A stretch of 64,000 bases of DNA from CAVWSM01 sp963798505 (GCA_963798505.1 CAWCTX010000015.1:292007-356006), one strand, 5' to 3'; counted from the stretch's first letter, positions 32,768 to 42,945 are shown. Numbers and translations are program-made. The notes: generated from the letters alone by a model not told the origin.

Positions 32768-33793
32768 CTAGGACCGCCACTCGGGCGTACGACCGAGGCC
32801 GAGCGCGAGATAGATAGCCGCGAACCGCCCCTGCGCCTGGAGGGACGCGAACCGCCCGATGTCCGGACCGTCGATCGCGGCGACGCGTACGACCCGGACG
32901 CCGCGGTTGTCGGCCGCCGCCTGCAACGCACCGCGCGCCTCCCGGATCGGCGGCGAGTCGGAGCCGTCGTCAAGGATCACGAGTACCGGCCGCGCGGCCG
33001 GGTCGTCATCGTCGAACGGATCGGCGAAGATGTCGGCCTGCGGCGCCTTGGCCAGCACCGGCAGCAGCTGGTCGGCGTCACCGGCCAGCGCCGGGCGACC
33101 GGTCGCGGCCCGCAGGCTCTCCGCGATGCGCCGTCCGGCCCTTGCCGCCAGCACGGATGCGCCCCACAGCAGGGGCGTCATGTCGCCCAGCCCCAGCGCC
33201 AGTTCCTTCGCGGGGTTGTCCCCGACCTGCCGGCTGGGCCCGCACTCGACGGCCACCGTGTCGAGCGCCGCGGCGACCGGCTCGGCTTCGACCTCGGGGC
33301 CGAGACCGAGCAGGTGCAGAGCGGCGAGCACGGGTACGGACAGCGCGAGCGGATCCTCGCTGCCGGCTGGAATGACCGTGCGGCCTCGACCCTCGGCTAC
33401 CTCCGCGAGCGGCGACCGGGCCGGGCAGGCAACGAGCAGCCGGCAGCCACGGCGTACGGCCTCCGATGCGATCGCCATGGACTCCGCGTCGGAGCCGCGG
33501 GTGCTGACGAGCACGACGAGGTCGAGGGGCCCGGCCCATCCGGGCAGGCCGACGTGCGGCCATGCCACGAACGGCACCGGGCACACCGGCTCGAGCACCG
33601 CCCGGAACAGCCGGCCATCGGCACCGCCGGCGACGATTGCGCGCGGCCGATCGGCGGGGTCGAGGGGGTGCAGTGCATCCGCCGCCACGACCGCGGCGCG
33701 GCGCACCTCGGCGCCCCAGCCCGCGAGGTGCCGCAAGGGGGCGTCGACTGACGCGATCGCCTCCGGGTCGTCGAGCAGCGAGTCGTCGAACAC
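32768..33793 (-). CDS. SIS domain protein (Rv3256c-like)
   Basis: This is a 341-residue protein with two sugar-isomerase (SIS) halves. The first contains RAIVAGGADGRLFRAVLEPV and LDLVVLVSTRGSDAESMAIA, the Ser/Thr loop that binds sugar phosphates; the second has the FADPFDDDDPAARPVLVILD region. Homologues are called bifunctional glucose/mannose-6-phosphate isomerase-like, but actinobacterial members beside manA and manB have no proven activity. GTG 33793 starts it, 12 bases past the Trm112-like gene. The whole gene is intact. Confidence 0.82.
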   Translation of the reverse strand: MFDDSLLDDPEAIASVDAPLRHLAGWGAEVRRAAVVAADALHPLDPADRPRAIVAGGADGRLFRAVLEPVCPVPFVAWPHVGLPGWAGPLDLVVLVSTRGSDAESMAIASEAVRRGCRLLVACPARSPLAEVAEGRGRTVIPAGSEDPLALSVPVLAALHLLGLGPEVEAEPVAAALDTVAVECGPSRQVGDNPAKELALGLGDMTPLLWGASVLAARAGRRIAESLRAATGRPALAGDADQLLPVLAKAPQADIFADPFDDDDPAARPVLVILDDGSDSPPIREARGALQAAADNRGVRVVRVAAIDGPDIGRFASLQAQGRFAAIYLALGLGRTPEWRS

Positions 33794-33805
33794 GCCGGCG
33801 CCCGG

Positions 33806-34009
33806 TCAGGCTTCCGGGAGACGGGCCTCGTCGACCAGCAACACAGGGATGCCGTCGCGAATCGGGTAGGCGCGCCCGCACGACGTGCACACGAGCTCGG
33901 CGGCCGGCTCGTCGTGCCGCAGCGGCGAGGTGCAGGCGGGGCAGGCCAGGATCTCGAGCAGCCAGGGCTCGATGCCGGGGCGGTCGGCTTGGTTTGGACG
34001 TGTGTTCAT
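33806..34009 (-). CDS. Trm112 family small zinc-ribbon protein
   Basis: This is a 67-residue protein with one zinc knuckle, CPAC and CTSC, in the frame LLEILACPACTSPLRHDEPA and LVCTSCGRAYPIRDGIPVLL, which is the Trm112/YcaR signature. In eukaryotes Trm112 activates methyltransferases; bacterial members are free-standing and poorly understood. It sits between manB and the SIS gene in the same direction, as in other actinobacteria. Confidence 0.9.
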   Translation of the reverse strand: MNTRPNQADRPGIEPWLLEILACPACTSPLRHDEPAAELVCTSCGRAYPIRDGIPVLLVDEARLPEA

Positions 34010-34025
34010 CGTCTTCTTCCCTGTT

Positions 34026-35400
34026 CTAGCCGCGGATGAGCGCGAGCACCTCGTCGCGCAGTGTCGTCATGGTCTGCTCGTCGGCCGCCTCGGCGTTGAG
34101 TCGCAACAGCGGCTCGGTGTTGGACGGACGTACGTTGAACCACCAGTCCTTGGCGGTCACCGTGAGACCGTCGAGCTCGTCGGTGGCGACGCCCTCGCGG
34201 CCCTCGAACGCCGCGCGGATCGCGGCCATGCGGCCGGCCTGGTCGTCGACCGTGCTGTTGATCTCGCCGGACGCGACGAAGCGCGTGTAGTCGCTGAGCA
34301 GCGACGACAGCGTCGTCCCCTCCGGCGTCTCGCCCAGGGCCGCCAGGGTGTGCAACGCGGCCAGCATCCCGGAGTCGGCGCGCCAGAAGTCGCGGAAGTA
34401 GAAGTGCCCGGAGTGCTCGCCGCCGAAGATGGCGCCGGTCCTGGCCATCTCGGCCTTGATGTAGGAGTGGCCGACGCGGGTGCGCACCGGGATGCCGCCG
34501 TGCTCGGCCACGATCTCGGGGACGGAGCGGCTCGTGATCAGGTTGTGGATGATCTGCGAGCCCGGCTCCTTGGCCAGCTCGCGGACGGCGATCAGCGCGG
34601 TCAGCGTGGACGGCGACACGATCTCGCCGCGCTCGTCGACGACGAAGCAGCGGTCTGCGTCGCCGTCGAAGGCGAGCCCGATGTCGGCGCCGGTCTCGCG
34701 CACCTTGGCCTGCAGGTCACGCAGGTTCTCCGGCTCGATCGGGTTGGCCTCGTGGTTGGGGAACGTGCCGTCCAGCTCGAAGTACAGCGGAACCACCGTG
34801 AGCGGCAAGCCCGCCGAACACCGCCGGCACCGTGTGGCCGCCCATGCCGTTGCCGGCGTCGACGACGACGGTGAGCGGCCGGATGTCGGACAGGTCGACG
34901 AGCGTGTTGAGGTGCTCGGCGTACGCGGTCAGCATGTCGCGCTGCTCGACCTTGCCGGCGGCCGCGGTCGGGGCGGGGCCGCCCGCCTCCACCGATTGCC
35001 GGATCTCCACGAGGCCGGTGTCGGCGCCGACGGGTGCCGCGCCGGCGCGGCAGAGCTTGATGCCGTTGTACTGCGCGGGGTTGTGGCTCGCCGTGAACAT
35101 GGCGCCGGGCAGGCCGAGGTGGCCGCTCGCGAAGTAGAGCTGGTCGGTCGACGCCAGCCCGATGTCGATGACATCGGCGCCCTGGCTGGTCACGCCTTCG
35201 GCGAAGGCCGCGGCGAGACCGGGTGAGGATGGGCGCATGTCGTAGCCGACGACCATCGCTCTCGGAGCGTCGTCGCCGTCGAGGACGCCGAGCTCCTGCA
35301 CGGCGGCCGCGCCCACCTTGCGTACGAGATCGGCGTCGAGCTGCTCGGGCACGACGCCGCGGACGTCGTACGCCTTGAACACTGCGGACAGGTCTGTCAC
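34026..35400 (-). CDS. manB: Phosphomannomutase/phosphoglucomutase, frameshifted
   Basis: This enzyme converts mannose-6-P to mannose-1-P for GDP-mannose. From GTG 35400 it reads MTDLSAVFKAYDVRGVVPEQ, has the phosphoserine loop GAMFTASHNPAQYNGIKL and runs to GNGMGGHTVPAVF. Near 34808-34812 an extra G in a GGG run breaks the frame. The second frame continues PLTVVPLYFELDGTFPNHEA, with the metal loop GLAFDGDADRCFVVDE, the sugar loop GGEHSGHFYFRDF, and the phosphate loop RPSNTEPLLRL. The joined protein is about 457 residues, normal for the family. A housekeeping gene broken by one base strongly suggests a sequence error. Confidence 0.93.
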
Positions 35401-35442
35401 GGCGGCGACCCTACCGCCTCGGACGGAGACGGTCCTGGGCGG

Positions 35443-35793
35443 TCAGGCGTCGGGGTTGCGCAGCACGCGCAGGTGCCCGCGCCGGCCGACGTCGCCGGCC
35501 GGCCCCTCGCGCGCCGGGTCGGGTCGGGCTGCCTCGCGCACGGCGTTGGCCAGCGCCTCCAGGTCGTCGCTGCTGGGTTTGCCGGCGGTCGGGTCGGGCG
35601 CGAGCCGGACGACCTCCCACCCCCGCGGCGCCGACAGCCGCTCGGAGTGCTCCGCGCACAGGTCGTAGCAGTGCGGCTCGGCGTAGGTGGCCAGCGGCCC
35701 GAGCACCGCCGTCGAGTCCGCATAGACGTAGGTCAAGGTGGCGATTGCCGGCCGCCCGCAGGCGGCGCGCGAACAACGACGGACCGGGCTCAC
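35443..35793 (-). CDS. DUF3499 family protein
   Basis: This is a 116-residue protein starting at GTG 35793 with VSPVRRCSRAACGRPAIATL; four Cys/His-rich spots (CSRAACGRP, EPHCYDLCAEHSERL) suggest a zinc-bound fold. This is the actinobacterial DUF3499 family, found beside manB and divergent from the DUF1025-like gene. Residues after 75 are charged and probably flexible. The function is unknown. Confidence 0.85.
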   Translation of the reverse strand: MSPVRRCSRAACGRPAIATLTYVYADSTAVLGPLATYAEPHCYDLCAEHSERLSAPRGWEVVRLAPDPTAGKPSSDDLEALANAVREAARPDPAREGPAGDVGRRGHLRVLRNPDA

Positions 35794-35956
35794 GGCAAGC
35801 AAACCTAGCGGCGCGGAGGCCGTTGAGGCAGCAGGGACGCGCGGCGACCGGCGGCGTGCGGCGGAGGAGGCTGCGCGCGTGCTCACCCAGCGCCACGAAG
35901 TTGGCGCCAGATGCACACCCCGCGAGGGCACCCACCCGTCCGGCTACGCTCAGCCC

Positions 35957-36421
35957 GTGCGGAAGTGGCGGCAGCGCGGCGGCCCGGCCGGGTCAGGCAG
36001 CTCGGGCAAGGGCCACGGGCGCGACCGGCACGGCCGCGGGATGCGCGGGCCGCTGGCTCCGGCGGCGGTGCCGATCGGGGCGAGTCGCGCGCAGCGGTTC
36101 GACGACCTGGTGCTGGAGGCCGTCGAGCACGTACGACGCAACGTCGAGGCGCAGCTGTCCGCCGTCGAGTTCGCGGTCGACGACGTGCCGGCGCTCGACG
36201 ACTGGTCGCGCGACTGGGTGCCGCTGGCGCGGACGTTCCCCGCGCAGGGGGCGCTGCCTGCGCGCGTGGTGGTCTACCGCCGACCGATCGAGACCCGCGC
36301 GAACTCACCGCGCGACCTCGCCGCGCTCGTGCACGACGTGGTCGTCGAGGAGATCGCCGAGCTGTTGGGCGTCGAGCCGGACGAGGTCGACCCCGGCTAC
36401 GGCGCCGGCGAGCCGGACTGA
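35957..36421 (+). CDS. DUF1025-like metallopeptidase-family protein with degenerate motif
   Basis: This is a 154-residue protein starting at GTG 35957 (VRKWRQRGGPAGSG) with a basic, Gly-rich leader and the fold block RFDDLVLEAVEHVRRNVEAQ. In active relatives the C-terminal helix reads HExxH; here it is LVHDVVVEEIAELLG, so both zinc histidines of that motif are replaced by Glu. Actinobacterial proteins at this position share this look as far as I recall, so it may have a non-catalytic role. It is divergent from DUF3499 and convergent with DUF5719, 4 bases apart. Confidence 0.75.
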   Translation: MRKWRQRGGPAGSGSSGKGHGRDRHGRGMRGPLAPAAVPIGASRAQRFDDLVLEAVEHVRRNVEAQLSAVEFAVDDVPALDDWSRDWVPLARTFPAQGALPARVVVYRRPIETRANSPRDLAALVHDVVVEEIAELLGVEPDEVDPGYGAGEPD

Positions 36422-36425
36422 ACCG

Positions 36426-37964
36426 TCAGGACAGCCCGGTCAGCAGGTCGCCGGACACGTCCGGCACGCGCACGTTGACCGTCACTTCGCCCAGCGGCAC
36501 GAGGTCGAGGAAGGCGCCAACGTCGTTGCTGCCTGTCGTCTCGCGTACGACAGCAAGCTGACCAGGGTCGCGCGGTCGTACGACGATCGTCACCCGCTCG
36601 CCCGTCGGTGGCGCAGCCACCTGCACGACCTGGGTGGACTCCGCCGGCACCTCGACGTCCTGCGTGCCGATGATCTTGCCGTCGACGTCGTAGAACTCGA
36701 CCATCGCCGCCGTGTCGATGTCGCCCGTCGCGGTCATCAGCAGCGTCGTCGCGAACCCGCCGGTGACCCGGGCGCCAAGCGCGGCTCCGATCTCGTCGAG
36801 CGGCGCAACCGCTGCGGTGAACGCCAGGTCGGGCGCGGATTCGTCCGCGCCAGCAGCCACCACTCGCACGGCCGCAGTGATCTCGACGTCGCTCTCCAGC
36901 TCGAGCGCCGCCGGCGCCTCGCCGACCGCGGCGTCAACCGGCACCTCGATCACGGTGCCGCCCGGCACGGTGATCACCGTCTGGTCAGCCGGGCTGAACG
37001 CGCCATCCGGGCCGAGCACCCGCAGCGACACGATGGCGTCGCTGTCGCCCGGGGCGGCAACCTGCAGCAGCCGCTGGCCCGAGCCGGGGACTCCCGGCAC
37101 GACGAGGCGGGTGCCGAGCTGCGACTGCGGGATCCACGTGATGCCGCGCGGGTCGATGCCCTCGGTCTCGTACGCCTGCAGCGCCGCCGCAACCCGCCCC
37201 TGGCTGGCCCGTACGTGCACCGCGAGCTGGCCGCTGCCCGGCGCGAGCGCGTCCAGCGCCAGCGTCTCCTGGCCGTGCGCGGGGACCGTCCGGTCCTCGG
37301 CGGCGGGGGTGCGTACGCGGCCGTTCTCGTCCCACACCTCGACGTCGACGACGGCCGCCGAGTCGGTGGGGTTGCTGAGCACCAGCCGTGCCCGGTGCCC
37401 GACGACACCGCGGGCGCCCACGAACCACGACTCACGCGAGACCGGGTTGCACGACACGTCGGCGATGCCGTGCCGGTCGTCTGCCGCGGCCAGCGTCGAC
37501 TGCTCGGCGACGAGGCCGGGTGCGAACGCGTCGGTGCCGACGACCACGTAGCCGCGCGGGTTGTCGGCCTGGATCGGCACGCTGACGAGGGGGCCCCGCG
37601 CGGTGGCCTCGGCCACCGGCGGCTCCTGCGTCTCGCCGAGCATTGCCGTCGCGGTCGCCGGCGGCTGGCCCTCGCCGGCGATGACGTCGGCGACCTCGGG
37701 CAGGACTGACATGGTGATCGAGTCGGTGCTGCCGGGCTGGCCGCCGCCGTACGGGCACACGACGGCGGTGCGGGTGACCAGCTCCTCAGCGCCGGGGCTG
37801 GCCTCCACCACGGACTCCGGCGGCCCGACCACGGTGCCGAACAGAATGGCGGCCGCGGCCACGCCGAGGCCGACCAGCAGACCCCGGCGGGAGCCGAGCG
37901 AGGTCGACAGCCGACCGCCGTCCTTGCGCGGGCCGCGCGCGGCCCGCCTCGCGGTCCTGCTCAC
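36426..37964 (-). CDS. DUF5719 family secreted/anchored protein
   Basis: This is a 512-residue protein with a basic N-terminus, one membrane helix (LLVGLGVAAAAILFGTVV, about 29-46) and a large extracellular beta-rich part with repeated Ig-like strands, such as RARLVLSNPTDSAAVVDVEV and EITAAVRVVAAG. The family DUF5719 always follows a large glycosyltransferase gene in actinobacteria as I recall, and here GTG 37964 overlaps that gene's stop as GTGA. This suggests a joint role in building or exporting an envelope glycan. No catalytic residues are recognisable. Confidence 0.82.
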   Translation of the reverse strand: MSRTARRAARGPRKDGGRLSTSLGSRRGLLVGLGVAAAAILFGTVVGPPESVVEASPGAEELVTRTAVVCPYGGGQPGSTDSITMSVLPEVADVIAGEGQPPATATAMLGETQEPPVAEATARGPLVSVPIQADNPRGYVVVGTDAFAPGLVAEQSTLAAADDRHGIADVSCNPVSRESWFVGARGVVGHRARLVLSNPTDSAAVVDVEVWDENGRVRTPAAEDRTVPAHGQETLALDALAPGSGQLAVHVRASQGRVAAALQAYETEGIDPRGITWIPQSQLGTRLVVPGVPGSGQRLLQVAAPGDSDAIVSLRVLGPDGAFSPADQTVITVPGGTVIEVPVDAAVGEAPAALELESDVEITAAVRVVAAGADESAPDLAFTAAVAPLDEIGAALGARVTGGFATTLLMTATGDIDTAAMVEFYDVDGKIIGTQDVEVPAESTQVVQVAAPPTGERVTIVVRPRDPGQLAVVRETTGSNDVGAFLDLVPLGEVTVNVRVPDVSGDLLTGLS

Positions 37965-40900
37965 TCGTCCACTCCCTGCTCGTCCGTGCCGCTCGTCGTC
38001 GACCGCCGTCCGCGCGCCCGGCGCCCGGCGGCCCGCCGGCCCGTAGGAGCGGGGACCGGCTCGGGCGTCGGCTCGGGTGCGGGCTCGCGCGACGGGTTCG
38101 GGTTGCGGTGCGGGGCGGCTCGTACGTCATCGGCGTCGACGACAGCGGCAAGGGCTCCTCGTCGCCGTCCTCGCCCAGCCATTCCGCCGCCGTCATCGGG
38201 CGGTCGCTGCCGCGGCGACGCCGCCCGCCGGACGACCGACCACCGATGACCGTGCCGGCTCCCGCCGCGCGGCGACCCTTTCGCCGTGAACCCCCGTCGA
38301 CTCGACAGGAACGACCGGCTGCTGTGCGGCATCCTGGGCGGCATCGACGGGCGCATCGAGCGGCAGGCTCGTGATGCTGACCGGCTCCAGCTCCTCCGGT
38401 GCGCGAGCCGCCTCCGGCGCCCGACTGGCCCGGCTTGGTGCCGACTCCTCGACCTCGTCGGTGTCGGCGACGTCGTCGATGCCGGCCCGCCGGCGGGCGC
38501 CGGGCAGCGCGAGCACGCAGAACGCCAGCGCCAGCGCCGCCTGCACCCACAGCCACCGCGTACGCGAGGTGCCGTCGAACCCGACGTCCAGCTGGCCGCC
38601 CGACGCGGGCAGCTCGAAGCCCTGCCCCCACCCATTGACCACGAGCGACTCCAGGCCAGCGCCCTCCAGGGAGGCGGTCCAGCCCGGATCAGCATTCTCG
38701 GCGAGCAGCAGGCGGCGACCCTCCGGCCCAGGCTCGATGCGCAGCGACGTGTCGGTCGTGCCGGATGGCAGCGCCTGAGCGGTGCCGTCGGGGTCGAGGA
38801 TGCGCAAGCGGGATACGTCGGCGTCGACGCGCCAGACGGCCGAGCCGTCGGTGGCGCTGGCACGTACGAGCCCGGTCACCGTGTCCAGCGCTCCGGACAG
38901 CTCAGGGTCGGCCGGGCCGGGCAGGAAGACGTACCCGATGCCCAGCTCCACCAGGGAGCCGAGGTCGTCAACGCCGCGGCCACTCACGAGGTCGCCGACC
39001 ACCTGGTCGAGGATGCTGGGCGTGTCATGGCCCGGCCCCGTCTCGGCGTCGCCCATGCGCGGGCCGGCCTGGCGGAGGACGGCATAGCGCACCTCGCCAT
39101 CGGACTGCTTCTCGAGCACCAGCGTCTTCGGGTGCGCGGGCCTGGCGTTCTCCTCGACGATGTACGCCGGCAGCACCGCAGGGTCACGCCGTTGCAGCGG
39201 GTCGTCGGCGCCGCGCCACGTCCACCAGCCCGCGGCGACCAGCGGAGTCACGGCACAGGCGATCGCGAGCACGCCGATCGCCGGCTGGCGCCAGGAGAAG
39301 CCGGATCCGGACAGCCGGGCATACATGCCATCGGCCGCCGCCACGACCGCAACCACACAGCCGAGCACGACGAGCGCGGTCGCGTACCCCGGCCAGCCCG
39401 CAACCGGCGAGTCCAGCGTCGGACCCGTGATCGGCATCCGCGACACGACCACACCGAGGACGAGCCCGACGAGGGCGAGCACGAGACCGGCCATGCTCAG
39501 CCGCCGGCCGCCCTTGCGGAGCACCACCGCGGCCGCGGCAGCGACCAGACCCGCGAACAGCCACCACGGCGCCGAACCCGGACCGCCGGGATGCCCGAGC
39601 GCCACGGCCCACGACGGCAGGTCGGGGTCGGACAGCCCAGGCCCGGGGGCGCCGGCCTCGGCAAACAGCTGAACCGGGTCGCGGAACAGCTCGAACGTCC
39701 ACGGCACGAGCAGCGCCACCGGCACCGCCAAGATGATCGCCAACCGCACCAGCACGTCCTGGTTGCGGAAACCCGCGACGACGGCAAGGACGGCGAGGAC
39801 GACTGCCGCGAGCCACGCGAGAGGGACGAACGCGGCGACCACCGCAAGCAGCAGTCCGGCGGTCCACGACGCGCGGAAGGGCCCGAGTCGTTGCGGCCCG
39901 TCACCGAGCGTGCGGCCCACCGCCAGCGCCAGCAGCGGTGTCGCGACGATCGCCACGCATGTACCCAGCCGCCCGGCCGCGATCGCGCCGGTGGTGGCGG
40001 GCAGCAGCGCGTAGGCAAGGGCGCCCCACACACGCAGCGACCGCGACGTGACGAGCCGGCGCAGCAAGAGGTACGCCGTCAAGCCCGGCAAGCGGCACAC
40101 AGCCGAGCATCAGCACCGTCACCGCGACGGGCACGTTGCCGAACGACAGCAAGGAGATCAGCGATACGACAGCGAGGTACGGCGGCGCCGCGGAGGGGCT
40201 GCCCATGCCGACCCCGTGCCAAGCCGTGACGTACGTGTTCCACAGATCGCCGAGGTACTGATGCGCCGGCAGCAGGGCGCCGCCCATCAGGCGGCCGCCG
40301 AGGAACAGCGACCGCGCAGCGACGACTGCGATCACGAACAGCAGGAGCGTGACGAGCACGCCGGGCCGAGCGAACACTCGCCAGAACGTCAGGTCGTCGG
40401 CGGCGAGCTCGGCGTCCTCGTCGGTGTCGAGCGGCGCGCTCGCGCGGCGACGCGCCACCGTGAGGTCCTGACCCGCGCCCGTGCCCGAGATCACCGACAG
40501 CAGCGCCTCGGACGTGTGCCGCATCTGCTGCCCGGTCGCGGGGAAGAGGTGCTTCATCTGCTCCGACGGTCGGTGCCGCAGCCGGCGCCGCGCGGACCGG
40601 GCGCGGATGATCCGGTCGGGGCGCAGCACCACCGCCCCAAGGGCGACGAGCTCTTCGAGTGCGGTCGCCGGCAGCTTGCCGATGAGGAAGCCGAACGTAC
40701 GCACGATGCTGCCGAAGACGATCTGCAGCGAGACCATCGGAAGGCGCCTGGCCGGGGCGTTGGCGAGCAGCACGTGCAGCGCGTTGCGGCGGTCGACCAG
40801 GTGCGGGCGCTGCCGCGTCGCTCCAAGGCGGCGACGGCCGTGCGCGGCGGCCTCCACGTGGTTGACGACCGCATCGGGGCACACGACGACGCCGTGCCCG

Positions 40901-41658
40901 GCCAGGTTGGCCCGCCAGCCGAAGTCGAGGTCGTCACGGAACAGCGGCAGCATCGGGTCGAACCCGCCCAGCTGGTCCCACACGTCACGCCGGACGAGCA
41001 TCCCGGCGGACCCGACGGCGAGCACGTCCTTGACCTCGTCGTGCTGGCCCTGGTCGAACTCACGACTATCGAGCCCCGTGTACCGACGGCCGCTCGCCGT
41101 CGTCGTCAGCCCCACCTCGAGCAGCTGCCGCTGGTCACGCCAGCCGCGCACCTTCGGGCCGATGACGCCGGCCTCCGGGTGGCGCACCGCGCACTCGAGC
41201 AGCGCGAGCAGCGCCCCCGGCTCGGGGGCCGAGTCGTCGTGCAGCAGCCAGATCCACTCGGTGCGTCCTGCTGGTACGGGCATCCGCGCGTCGGCGGCCT
41301 GGATGCCCTGCGCGACCGCAGCGCCGTACCCGGTGTTGCGCTTGGTCACCACGACCGCCGGGTCGCCCAGCGCGCGGCGGAGGATGTCGGCGCTGTCGTC
41401 CTTGCTGCCGGTGTCGACTCCGACGATGACGTCGGGCACCCGGTGCGATTGAGCGAGGCCGCCCAGAACCGTGGGGAGCCAGCGGTGCCCTTCGTGGCTG
41501 ACGAGGACAGCCGTGACGTGCTGGCGGGCCAGCTCCTGCGGGTCGACCGGCGGCGGGCCGAACTCTTCCTCGACGCTGATGAAGTCCGGGGCGACCGTGT
41601 CGATCAGGTCGTCGGCTTCGCTCGAGAGGGAGCTGGGCTCGGGGACGGTCGTCGACAT
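37961..41658 (-). CDS. Large family 2 glycosyltransferase with membrane domain, three frameshifts
   Basis: The N-terminal ~350 residues (from ATG 41658) are a GT-A family 2 glycosyltransferase: HVTAVLVSHEGHRWLPTVL, the metal-binding region WIWLLHDDSAPEPGAL, and acceptor block LFRDDLDFGWRANLAGHG. Next come over a dozen hydrophobic segments, then a soluble part and a charged C-terminal tail. Frames change near 40085 (a CCC run), 38215-38222 and 38100; joined, it is about 1230 residues. It probably transfers a sugar from a nucleotide or lipid donor and moves or polymerises glycan across the membrane. Its stop overlaps DUF5719. The gene is whole apart from the shifts. Confidence 0.82.
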
Positions 41659-41775
41659 GGAAGGGATCGGTCGCCTCGGGGGTCCTGGGTCTGCGCCCGG
41701 CATGCGCAGCCGCTGGCCACCGGGCTCGGTCGGCCACTTACCTTACGCGACTCCCCTGAGTGCCCCGTCCGGCGA

Positions 41776-41907
41776 CTTGTCAGACTGGCAGAACGGCTGG
41801 CCAGGGGCGAATAGCTCGGCTGTTCTGACAGGTCGATCGGCCGGTGGCTTGTCAGAGTGGCAGAACGGCTGACCTGGGCCGATGGGCTCGGCTGTTCTGA
41901 CAGGTCG
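41776..41907. repeat. Tandem repeat, two units with 72-bp period
   Basis: The 60-base core at 41776-41835 recurs at 41848-41907 with about seven mismatches. Each unit starts CTTGTCAGA and ends GCTCGGCTGTTCTGACAGG, and the TGTCAGA/TCTGACA pair inside each makes a stem, so the transcript would form two like hairpins. It lies upstream of the large glycosyltransferase gene. Confidence 0.7.
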
Positions 41908-41945
41908 GCCCCAGCCGCGGCCGTGGTCGCGTTCGGCGCTGCGCC

Positions 41946-42018
41946 GATGGACGCCGTCCCCGCCCGCTCGCTCGTACCTCGCTCGCAACGCCCGACCACA
42001 CCCCGGACGGCGTCCATC
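41946..42018. repeat. Inverted repeat in intergenic region
   Basis: GATGGACGCCGTCC (41946-41959) and its exact reverse complement (42005-42018) are 45 bases apart. It lies in the 900-base stretch between the glycosyltransferase and whiB genes, which holds no intact gene. It could be a terminator for the fragment gene to its right or part of a mobile remnant. Confidence 0.4.
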
Positions 42019-42100
42019 CGCTCCGCGCCTGCGTTGTCCGCCGCCGGTTTCGTGGCGGCGGCGCTCATCCCAGACGATCTTGAGGCATCTTGTGGCAAAG

Positions 42101-42400
42101 CTAACGAGGAGGGGTCGCTCGGGCGACGTTCACGTACTCGCGGGTGCGCTGCTCCCACAATCGGGTGGACTCTTCGGTGAGCCGCCATTCGGAGTGACTG
42201 CCGTCCGAATACATGATGGCGGCGTCCTGCCGGGTGGGTCGTTGACACCCACTGGTCGAAGGGGTCCCACATCTGCCGGTTGAACCCGTTGGTGACGTTC
42301 AGCCAGGCCGAACCGGCTGAGACGATCCTTCCGTCCCGGACGATGAGAGACCAGAACCAAGGGGGCCAGACTCGGCGCGATCACGGACTTTCTTGATCCG
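42101..42400 (-). pseudogene. Fragment of an unrecognised gene, frameshifted
   Basis: Two joined reading stretches look protein-like. One carries WSLIVRDGRIVSAGSAWLNV then NGFNRQMWDPFDQWVSTTHP; after a shift near 42225 the other gives DAAIMYSDGSHSEWRLTEES then WEQRTREYVNVARATPPR and a TAG at 42101. The right-hand part is blocked by a stop and no start codon is clear; a third frame further up (RIKKVRDRAESGPLG) may be its upstream continuation. The aromatic, well-ordered sequence argues for a once-real gene of about 100 or more residues. I do not recognise the family. The rest of 41659-42553 holds only repeats. Confidence 0.4.
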
Positions 42401-42553
42401 CTGAGGTCGATGTCGGCTGTGGGGAGTAGGGCAGACTCGGTGAAGGGCAGGGTGCGTGCAGGATGCCGCACGAACCGCGATCTTGAGCAGTTCCCGGGGC
42501 ACACGGCCTCAAGATGTCTCAAGGTCCCGAATGCCGACCGGGCCGGCCTGGTC

Positions 42554-42811
42554 TCAGACGGCCTTCTTGCGTAGCCGCCGGCGCTCGCGCTCAGACAGGC
42601 CGCCCCAGATGCCGAACCGCTCGTCGTGCTCGAGCGCGTACTCGAGGCACTCGGAGCGCACTTCGCACGAGAGGCAGACCTTCTTGGCCTCGCGGGTCGA
42701 CCCACCCTTCTCGGGAAAGAACGACTCCGGATCGGTTTGCGCGCACAGGGCGCGCTCCTGCCAGCTCAGCTCCTCGGCGTCTGCGGAGAGCAGCTCCAGC
42801 CACTCCTGCAC
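42554..42811 (-). CDS. whiB2: WhiB family transcriptional regulator (WhiB2/WhmD-like)
   Basis: This is an 85-residue iron-sulfur regulator. Four cysteines bind the cluster: one in ERALCAQTDPESFFPEKGGS and three in VCLSCEVRSECLEYALEH. The family turn GIWGGLSERER and the basic tail RRRLRKKAV follow. GGGAGG is placed 7 bases before GTG 42811; the longer open frame back to 42973 is rejected for lack of a site. WhiB2/WhmD is needed for septum formation in mycobacteria. As in M. tuberculosis it is divergent from fbiA. A promoter with TTGACT lies at 42907-42937. Confidence 0.92.
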   Translation of the reverse strand: MQEWLELLSADAEELSWQERALCAQTDPESFFPEKGGSTREAKKVCLSCEVRSECLEYALEHDERFGIWGGLSERERRRLRKKAV

Positions 42812-42906
42812 GGTCCGCCTCCCTGCCCTCGACTCAGTGCCGCTCTCCCCTGTCGACGGCCGGCCAACGACACTGCTCTGGCCGAGCCGAATGAACGACA
42901 CGTATG

Positions 42907-42945
42907 AAATTACATGCCTGCAATCCCCGATAGTCAACCGGGGAT
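42907..42945 (-). promoter_or_regulatory. whiB promoter overlapped by a hairpin
   Basis: On the minus strand TTGACT (42932-42937) is a good -35 and TGTAAT (42909-42914) a fair -10, 17 bases apart. The stem ATCCCCG/CGGGGAT (42923-42929 with 42939-42945) encloses the -35, which is in its loop. Such an inverted repeat could be an operator. The 5' leader to GTG 42811 is about 90 bases. Confidence 0.5.

Noticed and set aside
35745..37709. 654-codon plus-strand frame across the DUF1025-like and DUF5719 genes
   Set aside because: Covers two better supported genes; its translation is Arg-rich noise.
38286..41814. Two long plus-strand frames opposite the glycosyltransferase
   Set aside because: Shadows; the minus-strand pieces have GT2 motifs and membrane helices.
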